A stretch of DNA of 64,000 bases from Planctomyces sp. SH-PL62 (lineage in GTDB: Bacteria; Planctomycetota; Planctomycetia; Isosphaerales; Isosphaeraceae). Position 1 is the first letter of the stretch; each line of letters opens with the position of its first letter. The position numbers were made by a program, and so were the translations under genes. The notes beneath the pieces were generated by a model. It did not search any database. It was not told the origin of the DNA and saw nothing but the letters and a program-made list of their open reading frames with translations. The stretch is taken from NCBI RefSeq assembly GCF_001610895.1, contig NZ_CP011273.1, positions 3,906,001-3,970,000 of the forward strand, written 5' to 3'. Positions 28,301 through 37,104 of the stretch are shown one piece after another.

Positions 28301-31300
28301 GCAGTACCTCGTCAACCTGGTCGACTTCCGCGACCCCGACTGCACCATGACCCGCTGGGTCAACCCGGACGTCTTCCTCGTCCCCGTCGGCCGGATGACG
28401 CCCGTCAACGCGCTCCCCGTCCTCTCGTTCACCAACCCGAGCGGCGCGGTCCCCCTTGAGCAGTTCGGGATGGAGTTCAACCCGATCGCGATCAACGAGG
28501 TCCTCGCCTATTCGTACGCCCGCAAGGAGGGCGTCGGCCCGGGCGTGAACACCGGCCGATTTTTCGTGGAACTGGTGAACACGCTGACCCGGCCCGAAAC
28601 CGGCGAGCGCCTTCCTCGGTATCCGGGCGACCCCTTCAACAACGCCAGCCAGGTCAACCTCAGCGGCTTCAATTCAACCGCCGCCGCCCCCTACGACGGG
28701 GCCTGCTGGGACCTGATCTTCACCGAGGACCTCCCCGGCAGCCGCCCCGAGCCGTTCAGCGGCCAGCTCCAGCCGGGCGCCGTGGTCCACAGCCTGACGC
28801 CCCTGAGCCGGGCCGCGTTCACCCCGGCGGCCGACGCCGTCCTCAACCCCCTGCCGCGCCAGAAGGGGGGCTCGGCCGCCGACTTCTTCGGGTCGGCGAC
28901 CGACCCCAAGTACATCGCGACGATCGCCAACGCCTTCCCCGGGACCGGTACCGAGGCCGACAGCGAGACCAAGCCGGTCGCGGCGAATCTCCCCGGCACC
29001 GCCAACCTCTTCACGCTGGCCACCGCCTACGACCCGGTGAACCCGACCGCCGCGCCCACGCTCACCTTGCCGGCCGGAGTCCTTCCGAAGACGATCACCG
29101 GGGCGCCCGTCACGGTGATCCCGCCCAAGATCACTCGGATCGCGGGCCAGGCGACCTACTACTGGGTCTGCCTGCGACGTCCCGCCAACCCGATGGCCCC
29201 GGTCTCGGCCAACAACCCGATGATCGTCGTGGACAGCATGCGGTTCCCGTACATCGACGCCGGCGGCACCGTTCGGACCGACTCCACCCCCAATCCGACG
29301 ACCGACCCCAACCGCGTGGACCTCGTCAGCGCCAAGGGGGACAACGACATCTATTCGTATCAGCGGATGCAGCCGTATCGCGGCGGCCAGGCCGTCCCGG
29401 TGATCGGCGCGACGACCGGCAACATCGACCCCCGCTACGGCTACACCGAGCAGATCGCCGCCCCGATCACGACCCTGGGGGGGATGATCAACTACGGCAC
29501 GGGTACGACCCAGCAGGACGGCTCGCTGGGCCCCCAGGTCTCCAGGGGGACGATCTACCACACCCTGGGGCTCCCGAACGACGGCACGATCGCCGGCGCG
29601 AATCCGGCCGAGTACTGGGACTTTTTCCCGTTCCACGACCGCGACTTCACCAGCCCCTTCGAGCTGACCCTCGTGCCGGGCGTCGGCCCCGGGATGTTCA
29701 CCAAGCACTTCGCGGAGTTCGCCCCCACCGCGTCCAATGAATCCGGCTTCAAGGCGGCGGCGGCCGGCACCCTCGCCACCACCCGCTCGGGGCTCGTCAG
29801 GCCTATCCTGGTGACCGGGGCGGGCTCGCCCTGCGCCAGCGATCAACTGGCCCAACTGCTCCTGTATCGAGGCGCGAGCAGCCCCGTCGAGCCCCACACG
29901 TATCCCTACCTGGTCGACAAGTTCTTCTACACGGCGGCCGGGGCGTCGGGGATCACGGATACGCTCTACACCTCGCCGACCGCCGCGGCGACCGTCGGCG
30001 GCTACGCCGGCGACGGCTGGTTCAAGATGTTCGAGTTCTTCGAGGTCCCCAGCCAGATGGCCGGCGCCATCGGCTCGGTCGCCCAGGGGACGAACTTCGA
30101 CTGGGCCCGCCAGGACCTCAAGGCCGGCCTCATGAACCTGAACCTGATCATCGACGAGGAGGCGTTCCTCGCCCTCCTCGGCAAGCAGGACATGTCGGGC
30201 TCGCCCCCCACGTTCCAGCAGCGGTTGATGAATCCCTACATGCTGCCGCTCCCCTCCGATTTCTCGCCGGCCTACTCCGGGTTCACGGGGGGACTCTGGT
30301 CGGGCCCGCTGACGACCGGCCACCCGACGACCCCGATCATCGTGTCGGCGATCACCGCCGACGGCTCGCCGGCCTACGCCTACCCGATGCAGAACGTCGG
30401 GACGGTCGCTCCCGAGCCGGACTCGACTTCGCTCCAGAACCGGATGAAGGCCGCGTTCGCCCAGTTCCTCTGGACGCGGCACGGCGGGTCGGGCTTCCTT
30501 TTCGGCTTCGGCGAAGGGGCCACCGGGCAGAACATGGCGATCTCGCTCCCCACGCCCCCCACGCCGGCCGCCCCCTTCAACGCCACGTTCCTGACCCAGA
30601 TCCCGGCCGAGCGGCCCTTCCGCTCGCTGTCGTACCCCGACATCGGGGCCACGCCTATGCGGCCCGCGGCGCTGCCGCCCTCGGGCTACACCGACCCCGT
30701 CTTCGATTCGGCGAACCCCTGGGTGTCGTTCGATCCCGGCTTCCGCAGCCTGCTCAGGTTCCCCGGCTTCGATCGACTCGTCGGCCCGATCAGCACCGCC
30801 GCCGCGACGGTCCTGCCGCCGCCGATCCCGACGCGACGCCTCTTCCAGCTGCCGGACGCATTCACCGGCACCTCGATGAGCAACGCCAGCGTCCTGGGCA
30901 GCCCCTACATCAACCGCCTCAGCCCGGTCGGGGCCGGCAACCCGGCGATCGGCGCCATGCCGCCGATCCTCATGGCGTCCGACAACCTGGCGAGGAACAT
31001 CAACGACGGCGCGATCAACCTGTTCATCCCCGATACGAACACGCCGGCGACGTACGACAACGTCGACCACGGCCGCGGCGGTGCCAACCCCAACCTGACC
31101 CAGCACCCCTACTTCCGCAGCGAGCTGATGCAGCGGGTGCTGAACCTGACGACGGTGCGGACGCACCAGTACGCGGTCTGGATCACGGTCGGCTTCTTCG
31201 AGGTCAAGCGCGAAGGGGACATCGCCATGATCGGCAGTGCGTACCCGCAGGCGGCCTTCGACGTGCTGGGCCCGGAGATCGGGGCGTCGACCGCCGAGAA

Positions 31301-31412
31301 CACCCGTTATCGCAGCTTCTTCGTGGTGGATCGGCTCAAGCTCACGGGGTTCGACCCCGAGTCCGTGGGCGCGTTCCGGCCCGCCGTGGTGTATCGTCGG
31401 ACCATCGAGTAA
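25383..31412 (+). CDS. giant 2009-residue GspK-like pseudopilin
   Basis: The N-terminus has a basic leader, Gly15|Val16 and a hydrophobic helix ([20 protein letters not shown]), but position +5 is Leu20, not Glu. Lack of Glu5 is the hallmark of GspK, the pseudopilus tip subunit, and the gene is at the GspK place after the GspJ-like gene. GspK is normally about 300-330 residues, so this protein is about six times larger. It contains a [11 protein letters not shown] calcium-type loop at 370-380 and long Asn/Pro/Thr-rich beta-like stretches; I recognise no further named domain. GGGGA lies upstream of the ATG. One uninterrupted frame of 6 kb supports a genuine gene. Confidence 0.85.
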   Translation: MTTSAYRNRRRERRGVILILVLGVLGLMAVIGVTFATFTGQSRIASRSFAQSKIQPQSEQLMEFALSQLISDTNDVRSAIRGHSLARDMFGNDAGKNGYLDARPDGARTAPGNNSFFYVTRIVAGALPGQYILNTNIPEGDPLFYGYNFLRWTIRVGYVGSPPPTGVTGAINQTFEVVGDGGFVAGSTNPRQLTVVIAPTDVSTNLRNLNNISTTFPTGTNTVTPASRLVPNLNATFSTQFRFILDGRWLHAFNGPGKSTKAKYANFRYNLDMPGAVGMDEDYDAVDLENWFLAMQSADGQVIIPSFHRPANLRYEPGVLNDWEDLPADTAVVRREKISRLLRPRQADGHDPVAFPDLIPDATTGQITFDVDNDGDGVSDSVWVDLGYPARRNAQGTLYKPLFAFMVVGLNGRIPLNTAGNLAGRGTGEESNATHASHLGNSVSEIDPTYGLQNALYPGYGQADSSTLDVRLTQLRNILAGTRPQADPKKPDMTGQVNGDVNLVQMGWQDTAQTIPIYTSMPNGITDVGDVDSAGNTPPTAPVVRKTNPVAGRWGEPESVPGGQYTPLGTNYSNEVRPGYSISIYDYFGGGGVPADAADDDFNSFDVYPTASITPPRVGEINDADFYDPAGALLLPVERMRRFLTPVDLNGSGSVSRWNSRGGARSGADYWGRVEYRGYYRPPGLPGLIDPANGQILYPWASGDTYPNAMPSSANVTNRLAHNNNILHGYESFLNPNARGAPQRAGGILAYQDSTATPPLAIGAPTKMPTYNGEINSGLQYTYNDVDETGTPISVTVNSRSDGLNEADELNLYNPNPNLDSPFSHADLEWLYRRQDADGASLGSRLASLAPISFLNDQDGLRRRRLYAIESWESNAYAWANDNPVDALNNPLFPSNSRFASGANANMANISATTSTPALAQRGRKINLNMPLPVSNDPNEPIRRKWITDAYQLMKTVLPPRAVDTPEELAQLGQYLVNLVDFRDPDCTMTRWVNPDVFLVPVGRMTPVNALPVLSFTNPSGAVPLEQFGMEFNPIAINEVLAYSYARKEGVGPGVNTGRFFVELVNTLTRPETGERLPRYPGDPFNNASQVNLSGFNSTAAAPYDGACWDLIFTEDLPGSRPEPFSGQLQPGAVVHSLTPLSRAAFTPAADAVLNPLPRQKGGSAADFFGSATDPKYIATIANAFPGTGTEADSETKPVAANLPGTANLFTLATAYDPVNPTAAPTLTLPAGVLPKTITGAPVTVIPPKITRIAGQATYYWVCLRRPANPMAPVSANNPMIVVDSMRFPYIDAGGTVRTDSTPNPTTDPNRVDLVSAKGDNDIYSYQRMQPYRGGQAVPVIGATTGNIDPRYGYTEQIAAPITTLGGMINYGTGTTQQDGSLGPQVSRGTIYHTLGLPNDGTIAGANPAEYWDFFPFHDRDFTSPFELTLVPGVGPGMFTKHFAEFAPTASNESGFKAAAAGTLATTRSGLVRPILVTGAGSPCASDQLAQLLLYRGASSPVEPHTYPYLVDKFFYTAAGASGITDTLYTSPTAAATVGGYAGDGWFKMFEFFEVPSQMAGAIGSVAQGTNFDWARQDLKAGLMNLNLIIDEEAFLALLGKQDMSGSPPTFQQRLMNPYMLPLPSDFSPAYSGFTGGLWSGPLTTGHPTTPIIVSAITADGSPAYAYPMQNVGTVAPEPDSTSLQNRMKAAFAQFLWTRHGGSGFLFGFGEGATGQNMAISLPTPPTPAAPFNATFLTQIPAERPFRSLSYPDIGATPMRPAALPPSGYTDPVFDSANPWVSFDPGFRSLLRFPGFDRLVGPISTAAATVLPPPIPTRRLFQLPDAFTGTSMSNASVLGSPYINRLSPVGAGNPAIGAMPPILMASDNLARNINDGAINLFIPDTNTPATYDNVDHGRGGANPNLTQHPYFRSELMQRVLNLTTVRTHQYAVWITVGFFEVKREGDIAMIGSAYPQAAFDVLGPEIGASTAENTRYRSFFVVDRLKLTGFDPESVGAFRPAVVYRRTIE

Positions 31413-31415
31413 AGC

Positions 31416-31436
31416 CCGGCCCGGGGGCCGGTTCTC
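31416..31436 (+). terminator. terminator-like hairpin after the giant pseudopilin gene
   Basis: CCGGCC (31416-31421) pairs with GGCCGG (31426-31431) over a CGGG loop, followed by TTCTC. It starts four bases past the stop codon. Confidence 0.45.
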
Positions 31437-31461
31437 GTCACAGGCGAGACGGCCGAACGTA

Positions 31462-31491
31462 TTGTGTTAGGGGTCGATGTCTCGATACGAT
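31462..31491 (+). promoter_or_regulatory. candidate promoter of the DUF1559 gene
   Basis: TTGTGT (31462-31467) and TACGAT (31486-31491) are 18 bases apart and about 45 bases before the start codon. With a hairpin just upstream, this suggests the DUF1559 gene has its own transcript. Confidence 0.4.
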
Positions 31492-31534
31492 TCCGGTAGT
31501 CTCGTTCTCTCCGTCTACTGAAAGGACCGCCTTC

Positions 31535-32791
31535 ATGAAGCCCCGTCGTCGTCGCCAAGGTTTCACGCTGATCGAGCTGCTGGTCGTCATCAGCATCATC
31601 GGCGTCCTGGTCGGTCTGCTGCTGCCGGCCATCCAGTCGGCCCGCGAGGCCGCCCGCCGCGCCCAGTGCCAGAACAACCTCAAGAACATCGGACTGGCGC
31701 TCAACAACTTCGCCATCCGCAAGGGCGCCTACCCGCCGGCCGGCACCTTCTTCGAGGCCCCGCCGGCCACCGCGACGGACGCGCTCACGTCGGTGCTCTA
31801 CCAGGCCCAGGCCTCGGGCGCCACGACCGTCGCCCCCCGCGCCGCGAAGAGCTGGGTGGTCGAGATCCTCCAGGACCTCGACCAGGCCGACCTGGCGAAC
31901 AACTGGACCCATGAGCTGAACTACCTGGCGACGACCGCCCCCGGCACCTCGACGCCGAACGGCCTCATCTCCAGGACCGCGCTCGCCATCCTGCGATGCC
32001 CGGACGACGCCAACTTCACCCCCAACGAGGGCAACCTGAGCTACGCCGCCAACGGCGGGTTCGCCCGGTTCGCGGCCGCCCCCCTCCAGTGGAAGGGGTT
32101 CACGATGGACGGCGACTCGGCCGGCGGCAGCCAGTCCACGCTCCTGAAGTGGGATTCGGCCGGCGCCCTGGCACAGGGCGTCAACCAGAAGCTCGGCGTC
32201 ATGTTCATCAACTCGATCTACAACAACAACTCCGGGATCGCCACCGACACCCCGACGGCCATCCCCGGCGCCATCAACGGCCGCAACCCCGGCTGGGGCG
32301 GGACGAAGACCACCACCGCGAGCATCGTCGACGGCTCGGGCTCGACCGTTCTCATCGGCGAGAGCACCCTGGTGGGCTACTCGACCGGTACGGCCTACTC
32401 CGGCATGGTCGAGACCAACTGGGCCGCCCCCTGGCCGACCTTCGCCCTGTTCATGGGCTCGGACGACATCTGCGGCGCCGCCGGAGCCTGCAACACCAGC
32501 CTGGCCGACGGCACCAACGCCACCGACTCCACCCTGTGGGCGGCCGCCAACCGGGTCGGCAACTATGAGAACATCGGCTACGGCCAGGCCCTGACGATCA
32601 AGGGGACCTTCCCCTTCGTGACCAGCGGCCACCCCAACGGCAGCAACTTCGCCTTCTGCGACGGCTCCGTCCGGTTCATCAACAACTCGATCGACGGCAC
32701 CGTCTACGCCAAGATCCTCACCCCGGCCGGCAGCAAGCTCCCGGTCCCCTTCAAGCAGCAGCCGGTCAGCCAGGACGCCTTCATCAACTGA
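31535..32791 (+). CDS. DUF1559 (SBP-bac-10-like) prepilin-type protein
   Basis: A 418-residue member of the DUF1559 family, which is greatly expanded in planctomycetes. The prepilin site is Gly9|Phe10 with Glu14 at +5 ([17 protein letters not shown]). The helix is followed by the family block [21 protein letters not shown], and the C-terminus has the H-x9-DG motif ([12 protein letters not shown]). Family function is not established; these proteins are exported and thought to be pilin-like or surface-associated. AAAGGA lies eight bases before the ATG. A hairpin before it and a strong terminator after it make this a separate unit at the end of the pseudopilin locus. Confidence 0.95.
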   Translation: MKPRRRRQGFTLIELLVVISIIGVLVGLLLPAIQSAREAARRAQCQNNLKNIGLALNNFAIRKGAYPPAGTFFEAPPATATDALTSVLYQAQASGATTVAPRAAKSWVVEILQDLDQADLANNWTHELNYLATTAPGTSTPNGLISRTALAILRCPDDANFTPNEGNLSYAANGGFARFAAAPLQWKGFTMDGDSAGGSQSTLLKWDSAGALAQGVNQKLGVMFINSIYNNNSGIATDTPTAIPGAINGRNPGWGGTKTTTASIVDGSGSTVLIGESTLVGYSTGTAYSGMVETNWAAPWPTFALFMGSDDICGAAGACNTSLADGTNATDSTLWAAANRVGNYENIGYGQALTIKGTFPFVTSGHPNGSNFAFCDGSVRFINNSIDGTVYAKILTPAGSKLPVPFKQQPVSQDAFIN

Positions 32792-32846
32792 GCCGGACGA
32801 CGGCTTGATCGGATGACGGCCTGAACGAGACGACGGGCCCCCCTCG

Positions 32847-32888
32847 ACCCGTCCGGCGAGCCCCCAAGGCGCGCCGGACGGGTTGTTT
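32847..32888 (+). terminator. rho-independent terminator after the DUF1559 gene
   Basis: ACCCGTCCGGCG (32847-32858) pairs perfectly with CGCCGGACGGGT (32872-32883), followed by TTGTTT. This is the clearest terminator in the window and closes the pilus/secretion locus. Confidence 0.75.
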
Positions 32889-32933
32889 CGCGCCCAGGCC
32901 GAAGGATATCGTGGCCGATCGGGGACTAGGTGG

Positions 32934-32961
32934 TTGACTCGCCGCCGCTTTCGGGTAGAGT
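32934..32961 (+). promoter_or_regulatory. sigma70-type promoter of tRNA-Ile
   Basis: TTGACT (32934-32939) and TAGAGT (32956-32961) are 16 bases apart and end 19 bases before the tRNA. The spacing to the mature 5' end fits a short leader. Confidence 0.6.
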
Positions 32962-32980
32962 AACTCCTGTCCCAAGCAAA

Positions 32981-33054
32981 GGGCGCATAGCTCAGTTGGC
33001 TAGAGCGTACCCCTGATAAGGGTAAGGTCCCAGGTTCGAATCCTGGTGCGCCCA
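32981..33054 (+). tRNA. tRNA-Ile (anticodon GAT)
   Basis: A 74-base cloverleaf folds fully: acceptor GGGCGCA/TGCGCCC with discriminator A, D-arm GCTC/GAGC, anticodon stem TACCC/GGGTA presenting loop CTGATAA, and T-arm CCAGG-TTCGAAT-CCTGG. Anticodon GAT at positions 34-36 reads AUC/AUU. CCA is not encoded. It stands alone, not inside an rRNA operon as this tRNA often does. Confidence 0.97.
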
Positions 33055-33116
33055 TTTGCCGCCTCTCCCGCCTCGTTTTTCCTCTTTCCGATTTGGGCCC
33101 CCTCTCAAGGCCCACC

Positions 33117-33146
33117 CTTTCACCCGGCGGTTGGCCGGGCTAGAAT
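33117..33146 (+). promoter_or_regulatory. weak candidate promoter of the esterase gene
   Basis: TAGAAT at 33141-33146 is a good -10; the paired CTTTCA at 33117-33122, 18 bases away, is poor. It lies about 90 bases before the start. Confidence 0.3.
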
Positions 33147-33238
33147 CATCGGCCGTTCCCCTCGGCCTCGATCCTGATTCAAGGCCGGTGGAGATCCTCC
33201 ACGCTCCCGAGCCTTCTCCCACCTCAGGAATGCGCCCG

Positions 33239-34867
33239 ATGATGCGACGCCGATCGACTCGTCTCCATCTTGCTTCATGGACCCTGCTGCTCGGCGTCAT
33301 CGCGTCCGGCGCGGCGTCGGCCGACGAGGTCCCCAGGGGGGAAGTGCAGAAGCACGAGTTCGCCGCCTCCTCGATCTTCCCGGGCACCACCCGCGACTAC
33401 TGGATCTACATCCCCAAGCAGTACGATCCGTCGAAGCCCGCCTGCCTGTTCGTCTGCCAGGACGGGCTCCAGTACGACGCCCCGGCGGTGTTCGACGACC
33501 TGATCGCGAAGGGGGAGATCCCCGTCCTCATCGGGGTCTTCGTGATGCACGGCCGGGTCAAGGCTCCGTCCGACGGGGCTCTCGACCGCTTCAACCGCAG
33601 CCTGGAATACGACGGCCTCGGCGACGCCTACGCCCGCTTCCTGACCGATGAGCTGCTGCCGGACGTCGAGAAGCGGCAGGCGGCCGACGGCCGGCCGATC
33701 CGCCTCTCGAAGGACGGGAACGACCGGGCGATCGGCGGTTCGAGCAGCGGGGCCGTCTGCGCGTTCACCGCCGCCTGGGAGCGCCCCGAGTCCTTCCGCC
33801 GGGTCTTCAGCGCCATCGGCACTTACGTCGGCCTTCGCGGCGGCAACGACTACCCGACCCTGATCCGCAAGTACGAGCCGAAGCCCCTCCGCGTCTTCCT
33901 GGAGGACGGCTCCAACGACCTGAACATCTACGGCGGCGACTGGTGGATGGCCAACCAGGAGATGGAGCGGGCGCTGACCTACGCGGGCTATGAAGTCGCC
34001 CACGTCTGGGGCGACGGCGGCCACAGTTCCAAGCACGCGACGGAGATCTTCCCCGAGGCGATGCGATGGCTCTGGAAGGGCTGGCCTGCCGCCGTCCAGG
34101 CCGGCTCGCGCTCTGACAAGCTCCAGGAGGTCGTGATCGGCGGCGAGGGCTGGACGGTCGCGGCCGAGGGCGTGGATGCGGCCTCGATCGCCGTGGACCC
34201 CTCAGGCGACGTCTACGTCAGCGACGCCGCCGCTTCGCGGATCAGCCGGATCGGGGCCGACGGCCGGGTCGAGCCCGTCGCCGATCGTCCCGAAGCGATC
34301 GTGGACGCGCTCGCGGGCCGGATCACGCGGAATGACGGCGCGCGGTTTCAGCTCCTCCCCAGCGCCGACGAGTCGCCGACCGGCGGACGCCGGATCGAGG
34401 CCCGGACGCCCGAAGGCGCGGCGGTGATCTCAAATACGGGGATCGCGGGGGCCGAGAGCCTCGTACTCTCGCCCGATGAATCGCTGCTCTACATCGCGGA
34501 CGCGACGAGTCGATGGGTCTATAGCTTCCAGGTCCAGCCCGACCTTTCGCTCCAGTTCGGCCAGAAGTACTACCATCTCCATCTCCCGGACGACGCCCGC
34601 GACGCCGGGACCTCCGGCCTCTGCGTCGATCGCGACGGCCGGCTCTATGCGGCCACGACTCTGGGCGTCCAGGTCTGCGACCAGGCGGGTCGTGTCAACG
34701 TGGTCATCCCCACCCCCGGGGGTGCCGCCGACGCCGTGACGTTCGGCGGGCCGGATTTCGACGTTCTGTATGCGACGAGCGGAAACGTCGTCTACAAGCG
34801 GCGTGTGAAGCCTCACGGCGTGCATGGTTTCACTCCTCCGCACAAGCCTGTGGCTCCTCGTCTTTAA
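33239..34867 (+). CDS. secreted esterase fused to SMP-30-like beta-propeller
   Basis: A 542-residue exported two-domain protein. After a signal peptide (to about residue 28), residues 45-285 form an enterochelin esterase/esterase-D-like alpha/beta hydrolase: nucleophile motif GGSSSG at 166-171 (Ser169), an acidic FLEDGSNDL around 220-228, and the histidine in WGDGGHSSKHA (His262). Residues 290-525 form a gluconolactonase/SMP-30 or NHL-like propeller (VDPSGDVYVSDAA, LSPDESLLYIAD, VDRDGRLYAATTLGVQV). Such fusions are common among planctomycete hydrolases and probably act on carbohydrate esters outside the cytoplasm. ATG 33239 has AGGA nine bases upstream, which decides it over ATG 33230. Confidence 0.88.
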   Translation: MMRRRSTRLHLASWTLLLGVIASGAASADEVPRGEVQKHEFAASSIFPGTTRDYWIYIPKQYDPSKPACLFVCQDGLQYDAPAVFDDLIAKGEIPVLIGVFVMHGRVKAPSDGALDRFNRSLEYDGLGDAYARFLTDELLPDVEKRQAADGRPIRLSKDGNDRAIGGSSSGAVCAFTAAWERPESFRRVFSAIGTYVGLRGGNDYPTLIRKYEPKPLRVFLEDGSNDLNIYGGDWWMANQEMERALTYAGYEVAHVWGDGGHSSKHATEIFPEAMRWLWKGWPAAVQAGSRSDKLQEVVIGGEGWTVAAEGVDAASIAVDPSGDVYVSDAAASRISRIGADGRVEPVADRPEAIVDALAGRITRNDGARFQLLPSADESPTGGRRIEARTPEGAAVISNTGIAGAESLVLSPDESLLYIADATSRWVYSFQVQPDLSLQFGQKYYHLHLPDDARDAGTSGLCVDRDGRLYAATTLGVQVCDQAGRVNVVIPTPGGAADAVTFGGPDFDVLYATSGNVVYKRRVKPHGVHGFTPPHKPVAPRL

Positions 34868-35173
34868 AGCCCCCCAGATCGTTCGTCTTCCCAGGAATGA
34901 CGATCCGAGGCGTCTGGGAGGTCAGAAACGTCCCTGTCGGAGCCTCTAATGACGTATTGGCGCGACATGGCGTCGAATTCGGGAAACATGAGACTTTCGC
35001 CGGCACAACTCGCCCTATTTCGCGTAGATCAGGAGGCGAAGTTCCGCCCTCCCCGACCGGCGGGGGGGATCGCCGCTTCGGGTCCCCGGTTCGTGAGCAT
35101 TGACGAGCCGGGTGGCGGTGGCCGCATCGAGGGACATCCCTGGTATGCGGCTCGTTGGTTGAGGAAGGTGAAC
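34868..35173. other. intergenic region after the esterase gene
   Basis: No gene is apparent in these 306 bases, although a frame is open from 34949 into the small protein gene. Just past the esterase stop is an imperfect long hairpin (CCCAGATCGT at 34873-34882 with ACGATC at 34900-34905 and TCTGGG at 34913-34918), which may terminate transcription. No promoter could be fixed. Confidence 0.4.
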
Positions 35174-35380
35174 ATGAACGACGCGCGATCCCAGAGTCCG
35201 ACCATCGTGTTGCGGATCAGCGACGGCTCGCGCCTGGTGCGTCAGGCTTTCGCGGACTTCGGGCAGGCGTCCCGAAGTGCCGAGGCCTACGCGAGAGAGG
35301 GGTTCATGGTCGACATGGTGTCGGCCACGGGGACGTTCCTCATGGATTTCGAGCCCCTCCGCCGCGGCCTGGCGGTCTGA
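35174..35380 (+). CDS. small hypothetical protein, 68 aa
   Basis: A 68-residue protein preceded by an extended Shine-Dalgarno sequence, GAGGAAGGTG, three bases before ATG 35174. The frame is open further upstream, but that part has no start with a binding site and reads like untranslated DNA. The sequence is soluble and mixed (MNDARSQSPTIVLRISDGSR at the start, then an Ala/Arg/Glu-rich helix), with no signal or membrane segment. A UUCG-capped hairpin follows the stop. I do not recognise the family; the strong binding site and following hairpin are the main evidence for a real gene. Confidence 0.6.
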   Translation: MNDARSQSPTIVLRISDGSRLVRQAFADFGQASRSAEAYAREGFMVDMVSATGTFLMDFEPLRRGLAV

Positions 35381-35385
35381 GCCTG

Positions 35386-35399
35386 GGGCCTTCGGGCCC
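35386..35399 (+). terminator. UUCG-loop hairpin after the small gene
   Basis: GGGCC-TTCG-GGCCC at 35386-35399, six bases past the stop. UUCG tetraloops are exceptionally stable; no T-run follows. Confidence 0.35.
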
Positions 35400-35622
35400 G
35401 TGGAATCGGCCGGAAAGTCGTGCGAACGACGAGTCGAGGGCGAGAAAACCTCGAAAACCCTGGATTTTCGGGAGTCGGCCCTGATTTTCTCTGGAGGTTT
35501 GCGGCATAATCGTCGAAAACGATCGGCAGGAGCCACGACGACCACTCTTCAATGGGGAGGGAGGATTCGACCGGCTCGCCAGACGTTAGGCGTCGATCTT
35601 TCTGCAAAAGGGTGATTCTCCC

Positions 35623-36012
35623 ATGGCCAAGAAAGCCGCTCCCAAGGCCGCGGAACCCAAGGCGGCCCCGGCCCCGGCCCCGGCCGCGAAGGCTGCTGCC
35701 AAGCCGGCCGCGAAGCCCGCGACCAAGACCGAGATCTTCACCGCTCTCGCCGCGAAGACGAACCTGAGCAAGAAGGATATCGCCGGGGTTTTCGAGGCGA
35801 TGTCCGAGCTGATCGAGAAGGAGATCGGCAAGAAGGGCCCCGGGCTGTTCGTCCTCCCCGGCCTGCTGAAGATCAAGGTCGTCCACAAGCCGGCCACCAA
35901 GGCCCGCCCGGGCTTCAACCCGGCGACCAAGGAGCAGATCATGATCAAGGCCAAGCCCGCGAGCAAGGTCGTCAAGGTCCAGCCGCTCAAGGCCCTCAAG
36001 GACCTCATCTGA
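35623..36012 (+). CDS. HU-family DNA-binding protein with Lys/Ala/Pro-rich N-terminal tail
   Basis: 129 residues. Residues 2-34 are a low-complexity basic tail of Ala, Lys and Pro with repeated AAKPAAKPA units, similar in composition to histone H1 tails. Residues 35-129 are a full HU/IHF domain, ending with GFNPATKEQIMIKAKPASKV and KPLKALKDL-like sequence, the DNA-contacting arm and C-terminal helix. It would bend and compact DNA in the nucleoid. AAGGG lies 11 bases before the ATG. A CATAAT hexamer at 35505-35510 is a possible -10 box, but no -35 is clear. A long hairpin follows the gene. Confidence 0.92.
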   Translation: MAKKAAPKAAEPKAAPAPAPAAKAAAKPAAKPATKTEIFTALAAKTNLSKKDIAGVFEAMSELIEKEIGKKGPGLFVLPGLLKIKVVHKPATKARPGFNPATKEQIMIKAKPASKVVKVQPLKALKDLI

Positions 36013-36044
36013 GCTGTCGCTCCGATCAGGCTCGTCGTTGAACG

Positions 36045-36097
36045 ACCGCGTCAGGCCACCCGGATCGGGACGCCGCCTGACGCGGTTCGTCGTTTCC
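36045..36097 (+). terminator. terminator after the HU gene
   Basis: ACCGCGTCAGGC (36045-36056) pairs perfectly with GCCTGACGCGGT (36075-36086), followed by TCGTCGTTT. The loop itself contains CCCG/CGGG. It lies between convergent genes and may work in both directions. Confidence 0.55.
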
Positions 36098-36144
36098 GGC
36101 CCGACCCCCGGATCGATGGGGGGCGGCCGTCGTCGTCGATCGAA

Positions 36145-37104
36145 TCAGCGACCGATCGTCCGATCCCGGCGCCAGGCCACGAAGCGGTCGAGCCCCTCGC
36201 GGAGCGGCGTGTTCGGGGCGTAGCCCAGTTCCCGGACGGCCGCGGAGACGTCGGCGAACGTCTGTCGGACGTCGCCCGGCTGCTCGGGAGCGCGCCGGAT
36301 GATCGCCGGCTTCCCCAGCGCGGCGGCCAGGGTCTCGATCATCTCGCGAAGCTCGACCGGGTGGGAGTTCCCCAGGTTGTAGAGCTTCAGCCCGGCGCAG
36401 CGGTCGATCGCCCGGACGACGCCGTCGACGATGTCGCCGACGTACGTGTAGTCGCGCCGGGTGGATCCGTCGCCGAACATGACGACGGGCTCTCCCCGCT
36501 CGATCCGGTCCGCGAACAGCGATACGGCCAGGTCAGGACGGTTGCGGGGCCCGTAGGCCGTGAAGAACCGCAGGCCGGTGATCGGCAGGCCGTGGAGATG
36601 GTGGAACACGTGGGCCATCAACTCGCAGGCCCGCTTGGACGCGGCGTAGGGGCTGACGGGACGCTCGACCGGGTCGGTCTCGCGGAACGGCCCCTCGTCG
36701 CGGTCCCCATAGACGCTCGAACTCGACGCGTAGACGAACCGGGGCCGCGGCTCCAGCCCGGCGGCGGCCGAGAGCCAGTTCACGGTCCCCAGCACGTTGA
36801 CCTCGGTGTAGAGGGCCGGCGCGGCGATACTCGGCCGGACCCCGGCGCGGGCCGCCAGATGGGCGATCGCGTCGGGCCGGGCCTCCCGCACCAGCGCGTC
36901 CACGGCGGCGGCGTCGCGGACGTCCATCTCCACGAGCCGGAACCCCGGGCGGCCCGAGGCCCCGGCCAGGTTGGCTTCCTTGACGGCGCGGGGGTAGTAG
37001 GCGTCGAAGTCGTCGACCACCACGACCTCATGGCCGTCGTCCAGCAGGCGGTCGACGAGATGCGAGCCGATGAACCCCGCGCCTCCGGTGACGATGGTCC
37101 TCAT
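36145..37104 (-). CDS. NAD-dependent epimerase/dehydratase, UDP-glucuronate 4-epimerase-like
   Basis: A 319-residue extended SDR enzyme. GGAGFIGSH near the N-terminus binds NAD, SSSSVYGD and the catalytic SPYAASK (Tyr-x3-Lys) are in place, and LRFFTAYGPRNRPDLAV with GDGSTRRDYTYVGDIVDG matches nucleotide-sugar epimerases, closest in feel to UDP-glucuronate 4-epimerases. It would change the sugar moiety of a UDP-sugar for surface polysaccharide. ATG 37104 overlaps the stop of the upstream glycosidase-like gene (ATGA), so I choose it although the frame is open further upstream. It is last in a three-gene minus-strand unit. Confidence 0.9.
   Translation of the reverse strand: MRTIVTGGAGFIGSHLVDRLLDDGHEVVVVDDFDAYYPRAVKEANLAGASGRPGFRLVEMDVRDAAAVDALVREARPDAIAHLAARAGVRPSIAAPALYTEVNVLGTVNWLSAAAGLEPRPRFVYASSSSVYGDRDEGPFRETDPVERPVSPYAASKRACELMAHVFHHLHGLPITGLRFFTAYGPRNRPDLAVSLFADRIERGEPVVMFGDGSTRRDYTYVGDIVDGVVRAIDRCAGLKLYNLGNSHPVELREMIETLAAALGKPAIIRRAPEQPGDVRQTFADVSAAVRELGYAPNTPLREGLDRFVAWRRDRTIGR

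Noticed and set aside
28674-31166. 830-codon open frame on the minus strand inside the giant pseudopilin gene
   Set aside because: Its translation is rich in Arg, Gly, Val and His with no domain, no signal and no binding site. It is the mirror of a GC-ending coding strand.
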